A stretch of DNA of 9,006 nt from an uncultured Actinomycetes bacterium. Lineage in GTDB: Bacteria; Actinomycetota; Thermoleophilia; Solirubrobacterales; Solirubrobacteraceae. How positions within the stretch are numbered: the stretch's first letter is position 1; each line of letters opens with the position of its first letter. The notes under the pieces are model-generated. The model was given only the letters and a program-made list of their open reading frames with translations. It had not been told where the DNA came from and did not search any database. Shown piece by piece: positions 6,231 to 9,006 of the stretch. A program made the position numbers and the translations under genes. The stretch is from contig CALAQT010000411.1 of assembly GCA_937888775.1 (NCBI GenBank), positions 1 to 9,006 of the forward strand, written 5' to 3'.

Positions 6231-6782
6231 ATGGGAGCGCTGCGTGATACACAAGCTGGCGTGGCTGGCGCGGGTGAGCTTGACGGCGGGAACGTCCGGG
6301 CGTCTGACCGCGACCGCAATAAAGTCGCCGATGAGCTACGAGCCCATTGCGCAGAGGGCCGGATCACGATGGAAGAGTTCGAGCGGCGCGTAGAGCAGGC
6401 GATGGCCGCACAGACTATTCATGACCTGGCCGAGGTCGTACACGACCTTCCGACGACCATCCCGCCCGACCGACAGCAGCACCGTGCCGAGCGTGTCCGG
6501 ATCGGACCGCCCGGGATTCGCCCGTTCACGCGCCGGATCGTCGTGCCTGTGCCTTTGGAGCGCACACGCGCCATCGCGCTGGACACCATCGCGACGGGGC
6601 TCAACGGCTTGGGCTACGAACTCAGGCGTCAATCGCCGATAGCAATGGAGTTCGAACGTACCGCGAGAGAGCGGATCGTTATCGACTTTGAAAGACACGG
6701 CACGGCCAGCACGACGATGATCGTGCATGGCCGCGCAGCGCGAAGCGTCCGCAAGCATTTCGCCAAGCTCGACTTCGGATGA
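6231..6782 (+). CDS. DUF1707 domain protein with an uncharacterised C-terminal domain
   Basis: Residues ~22-73 match the DUF1707 pattern: NVRASDRDRNKVADELRAHCAEGRITMEEFERRVEQAMAAQT…DLAEVVHDLP. The family has a short helical unit with the LRxSDxDRe start and the GRLtleEFeeRv core. Its molecular role is unknown. It often sits at the N-terminus of actinobacterial envelope or regulatory proteins. Here it is followed by a linker and a second domain (about 105-183) with mixed helix and strands, ending TTMIVHGRAARSVRKHFAKLDFG, which I do not recognise. No membrane segment or signal peptide is seen, so it is probably cytoplasmic. ATG 6231 begins 36 bp after the regulator stop, with a weak ribosome site; GTG 6261 is an alternative that keeps the whole domain. 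Its position between the regulator and a second kinase-like protein suggests an accessory role in the same signalling unit. Confidence 0.78.
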   Translation: MGALRDTQAGVAGAGELDGGNVRASDRDRNKVADELRAHCAEGRITMEEFERRVEQAMAAQTIHDLAEVVHDLPTTIPPDRQQHRAERVRIGPPGIRPFTRRIVVPVPLERTRAIALDTIATGLNGLGYELRRQSPIAMEFERTARERIVIDFERHGTASTTMIVHGRAARSVRKHFAKLDFG

Positions 6783-6948
6783 CCGCTTAGGGCTTGCTTG
6801 CGGCTCTATCCGGCTGGTTCGCCCGCGGGAGCGGCTGTCAAGGCCGGGCATGCCGGCGACTCGATCTGCTGTCGTGCGTCTGGCCGGGGCTCTACGGGCC
6901 GCGGTGTACTACGAGTTTCGCGGGTGGTTCGGGCGGATGTGGACCGGC

Positions 6949-6955
6949 GGAGAGG
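6949..6955 (+). promoter_or_regulatory. ribosome binding site GGAGAGG that decides the GTG 6964 start
   Basis: GGAGAGG lies 8 nt before GTG 6964. Neither ATG 6937 nor the far upstream ATG 6727, which lies inside the DUF1707 gene, has a comparable site. Confidence 0.6.
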
Positions 6956-6963
6956 GTGCTGCA

Positions 6964-8346
6964 GTGTGCGCGATGCCCAGGATTCCTTACGGGCGAGCTC
7001 GCCGGGTAAAGGGCGAGCGTGCGGGGATCGTGGCCTCGGCGTTTCCATTTCCGGTCCGTCGCGGGGTCGAGCGGCGGCCGGTGCTTGTGGTGGCCGCCGC
7101 AGCCATCTTCGCGGCGGTCTTCGCGCTGCGCCAGACGGGTGTTGAAGCGGACGGGCTCGCGCTTCTTAACCTGGTTCCGATCGCGCTCGTCGCGCTTGAG
7201 TTCGGCCTGCTTTCCGGTATTTGCTCTGCGGCAGTGGCGCTCGGGCTCGTGGGGGTGTGGGCGCTTGACGCCAGCACCGATCTCGGCGCGTTTGACATGT
7301 TCACGGTTGCCGTGGCGTACCTCGCGGTCGCTACGGTGGCGGGCCGTTTTGGTAGTCGCATGCGCGACGCGCACGAGCGACAGCAGCTGCTTTTGGAATC
7401 CGGCTTGACGCTCGCCCACCTGGAGGGTGCCGACGACCTGCCGGCGACTGTTGCGCGACACGCGCGGCAGCTCTCCTCATCGCGTGGGGTGCGAGTCGAG
7501 CTGACCCACGGTTCGGCGGTCGAGTCGGGCGATTGGGAGCATGACGGTGTAGAGGCGCGCGTCCCGATCGAGGTGCGCGGCGTCCGCTACGGAACACTCG
7601 CGGTGATCCGGTCGCGACAGATCGGGGTTGAGGATCGCGCGACGCTGGCGATCCTCGCTCTTCAGGCCGCGGTTGCCGCGGAGAGCAGGCAGCTGCTCGA
7701 GAGCGAGCGCGAGCGAGCCATGATTCGCGCGGAGCTGCAGGACGCTCGCGAGCACCTCGCGCAGCGGGGAGATCAGCTACGCGAGCTGATCGTTCGCCAG
7801 GAGGCCGAACGCCACGACGTCGCCTATGAGCTGCACGAGCAGGCGGCGCAGACGCTCGCGGCGGTGCTGCTCGGCTTAGGGGCACTCGAGCGCGAGCCGG
7901 CTTCCGGGTTGGCGGTGCCAAGATTGGAAGCGTTGCGGTTTGACATCGGCTCCACGCTGGGCTCGCTGCGCTCGCTCGCGGTCAGACTGCGGCCGCCAGC
8001 ACTTGAGCTCGGCCTGCAGACGGCCCTGGAGCAGCTTGCGGACGGTGCCCGACACCGCGGCTTTGGGGAGATGAAGGTCGCGGTGCGGGAGGCAGACGGC
8101 GTCGGTGAGGAGGTCGAGACTATGGTTTACCGGGTAGTCGAGGAGACGCTTTATGCGGTGGGGGCGGCGCGCTCGGTGTCTGTGGGCATCCAGCGAGACG
8201 CTAGCGAGCTCGTGATCGACGTGAGAGGCCCACGGCGCGCGATCGCCCAAGAGCGGCTGGCGGTCCTCAGGGCGCGAATGGAGCTCGTTGGTGGAACGGT
8301 GGCGGCCACGGACGCTGAGCTGCGTGCCGTTATCCCGCTGGGCTAG
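6964..8346 (+). CDS. membrane GAF/HisKA_3 protein with degenerate ATPase domain (pseudokinase-like)
   Basis: From GTG 6964 the protein has 460 residues. A basic N-terminus is followed by about four hydrophobic segments (~37-130), then a GAF-like domain (about 140-245; RVPIEVRGVRYGTLAVIRS…LAILALQAAVAAESRQL). A coiled-coil stretch leads to a DHp domain with ERHDVAYELHEQAAQTLAAVLLGL. H291 is the expected phosphoacceptor, and E292/Q296 form the ExxxQ motif linked to phosphatase activity in this family. LRPPALELGLQTAL is also typical. The ATPase-like end is damaged. The N-box reads YRVVEETLYAVGAA, with Ala398 for Asn and Ala402 for His. The DxGxG box is DVRGP (D419 only), and no GxGL motif is found. 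So ATP binding is unlikely, and it may act as a phosphatase, a phosphoryl acceptor or a heterodimer partner. No response regulator follows; the nearest is at 5520. A longer version from 6727 overlaps the DUF1707 gene and adds an unconvincing N-terminus. Confidence 0.82.
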   Translation: MCAMPRIPYGRARRVKGERAGIVASAFPFPVRRGVERRPVLVVAAAAIFAAVFALRQTGVEADGLALLNLVPIALVALEFGLLSGICSAAVALGLVGVWALDASTDLGAFDMFTVAVAYLAVATVAGRFGSRMRDAHERQQLLLESGLTLAHLEGADDLPATVARHARQLSSSRGVRVELTHGSAVESGDWEHDGVEARVPIEVRGVRYGTLAVIRSRQIGVEDRATLAILALQAAVAAESRQLLESERERAMIRAELQDAREHLAQRGDQLRELIVRQEAERHDVAYELHEQAAQTLAAVLLGLGALEREPASGLAVPRLEALRFDIGSTLGSLRSLAVRLRPPALELGLQTALEQLADGARHRGFGEMKVAVREADGVGEEVETMVYRVVEETLYAVGAARSVSVGIQRDASELVIDVRGPRRAIAQERLAVLRARMELVGGTVAATDAELRAVIPLG

Positions 8347-8521
8347 CCGCGAGCCGAGTCGCAGCCTTCGCGAGCACCGGCGGCCGAGCTTTCGGCAGGC
8401 ACACAACGCTGGCGGGGAGTGGGACGCTGTTCGGCGTGGGCGGATCTCCCTCGGCTCTGACCGTCCGGGGTGGCTGCGTATCTTGCTTATCTGACGGGCG
8501 AAACGGTTTGGAGGCGCTGAT

Positions 8522-9006
8522 GTGGAGATAGTCCTGGCCCTGACTTCGGCGCTGCTGTTCGCGCTGGGCAGCGTGCTGCAGCAGAAGGCCGGCTTGGATG
8601 CGTCGTCCGCGGGGGCGAGCTCGGGGCTGCTACTGCGCATGGCGCGGCGGCCGGTGTGGCTGGCGGGAATCGCCTCAGACGGCCTGGGCTTCGTGGCCCA
8701 GGCGGCGGCGCTGGGCATCGGCCGCCTGGCCGTAGTGCAACCCCTGCTGGTCGCCAGCGTCGTGTTTGCCCTGCCGCTCGGAGTGCGGCTCAGCGGCCAG
8801 CGAGTGCGGCGCGGCGACGTGGCGGCCGCGGCGCTGGTGGCGGTCTCGCTAGTCGGCTTCCTCACCATCGCCAGCCCGTCCGGCGGACGCAGCGAGGCGC
8901 CGCTGACCGACTGGTTGATCGTCGCCATCGTCTGCGCTGCGGTCTGCGCGCCGATCGCGCGGCTGGCGCGCCGCGGCCCGGCGCCGCGCCGGGCGGCTCT
9001 GTTGGG
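8522..9006 (+). CDS. DMT-family membrane transporter (partial, runs off the window)
   Basis: The frame starts at GTG 8522 with GGAGG (8510-8514) 7 nt upstream and stays open for 161 codons to the edge. The product is very hydrophobic with at least five membrane segments visible. The first is IVLALTSALLFALGSVLQQKAG, followed by RRPVWLAGIASDGLGFVAQAAAL, LAVVQPLLVASVVFALPLG, AAAALVAVSLVGFLTIAS and LTDWLIVAIVCAAVCAPIARL. The LQQKAG, RPxWLxG and VQPLLVxxxxFALPLG patterns are those of actinobacterial drug/metabolite-type transporters, distantly like EamA and NIPA proteins. The substrate is unknown. It lies 175 bp after the pseudokinase-like gene on the same strand. A weak CTGACC-16-TATCTT promoter-like pair (8457-8484) suggests it may be a separate transcription unit. 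An antisense frame covers this region but has no family features. Confidence 0.75.
   Translation, partial: MEIVLALTSALLFALGSVLQQKAGLDASSAGASSGLLLRMARRPVWLAGIASDGLGFVAQAAALGIGRLAVVQPLLVASVVFALPLGVRLSGQRVRRGDVAAAALVAVSLVGFLTIASPSGGRSEAPLTDWLIVAIVCAAVCAPIARLARRGPAPRRAALL

Noticed and set aside
6727..6963. Longer N-terminus for the GAF/HisKA_3 protein, starting at ATG 6727
   Set aside because: It would overlap the DUF1707 gene by 56 bp and add ~79 residues of low-complexity sequence. GTG 6964 has a good ribosome site at proper spacing.
8383..8396. Small hairpin GCCGA-GCTT-TCGGC after the GAF/HisKA_3 gene
   Set aside because: The stem is only 5 bp with no T-run, too weak to call a terminator in GC-rich DNA.
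7876..8928. 350-codon minus-strand open frame
   Set aside because: It is antisense to the end of the GAF/HisKA_3 protein and to the transporter, both of which have clear family motifs. Its translation is Arg/Ser/Ala-rich without domains, as is usual for antisense frames in high-GC DNA.

Overview
The window is high-GC DNA with strong G/C preference at third codon positions, GTG starts and actinobacterial-type families (DesK-like kinases with NarL-type regulators, DUF1707, DMT transporters of the LQQKAG type). This suggests a high-GC actinobacterium, possibly of the Thermoleophilia/Solirubrobacterales type. The taxon is inferred from style only; no marker gene is present.

Left part (1-2933). 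A possible tail of an unidentified gene (3-107) is followed by a short gap with two perfect hairpins. A glycerophosphodiester phosphodiesterase-like gene (327-1262, +) then runs tail to tail into a CmoB/DUF1698-like methyltransferase (1130-1918, -), and the two coding regions overlap by 133 bp. Next is a largely non-coding stretch (1919-2414) with one unrecognised short reading frame and a perfect 15-bp hairpin (2304-2340). A secreted small protein with an allene-oxide-cyclase/dirigent-like C-terminus (2415-2933, -) follows, with an excellent ribosome binding site.

Divergent control region (2934-3126). Between the secreted protein and the signalling operon lie a spaced 8-bp inverted repeat and three TAGGAC half-sites about one helical turn apart. 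These look like operators.

Right part (3127-9006, all +). A 798-residue sensor kinase consists of two complete DesK-type units in tandem; the first looks active and the second has lost the ATP-binding motifs. It overlaps a NarL/LuxR response regulator by 4 bp (GTGA). A DUF1707 protein and a second membrane/GAF/HisKA_3 protein follow. The latter keeps the phosphoacceptor His and the ExxxQ phosphatase motif but has a ruined ATPase domain. The window ends inside a DMT-family membrane transporter.

The most interesting point is the signalling cluster. It has three DHp (histidine) domains and one response regulator but only one intact ATP-binding domain. This suggests one active kinase with two regulatory, acceptor or phosphatase modules.
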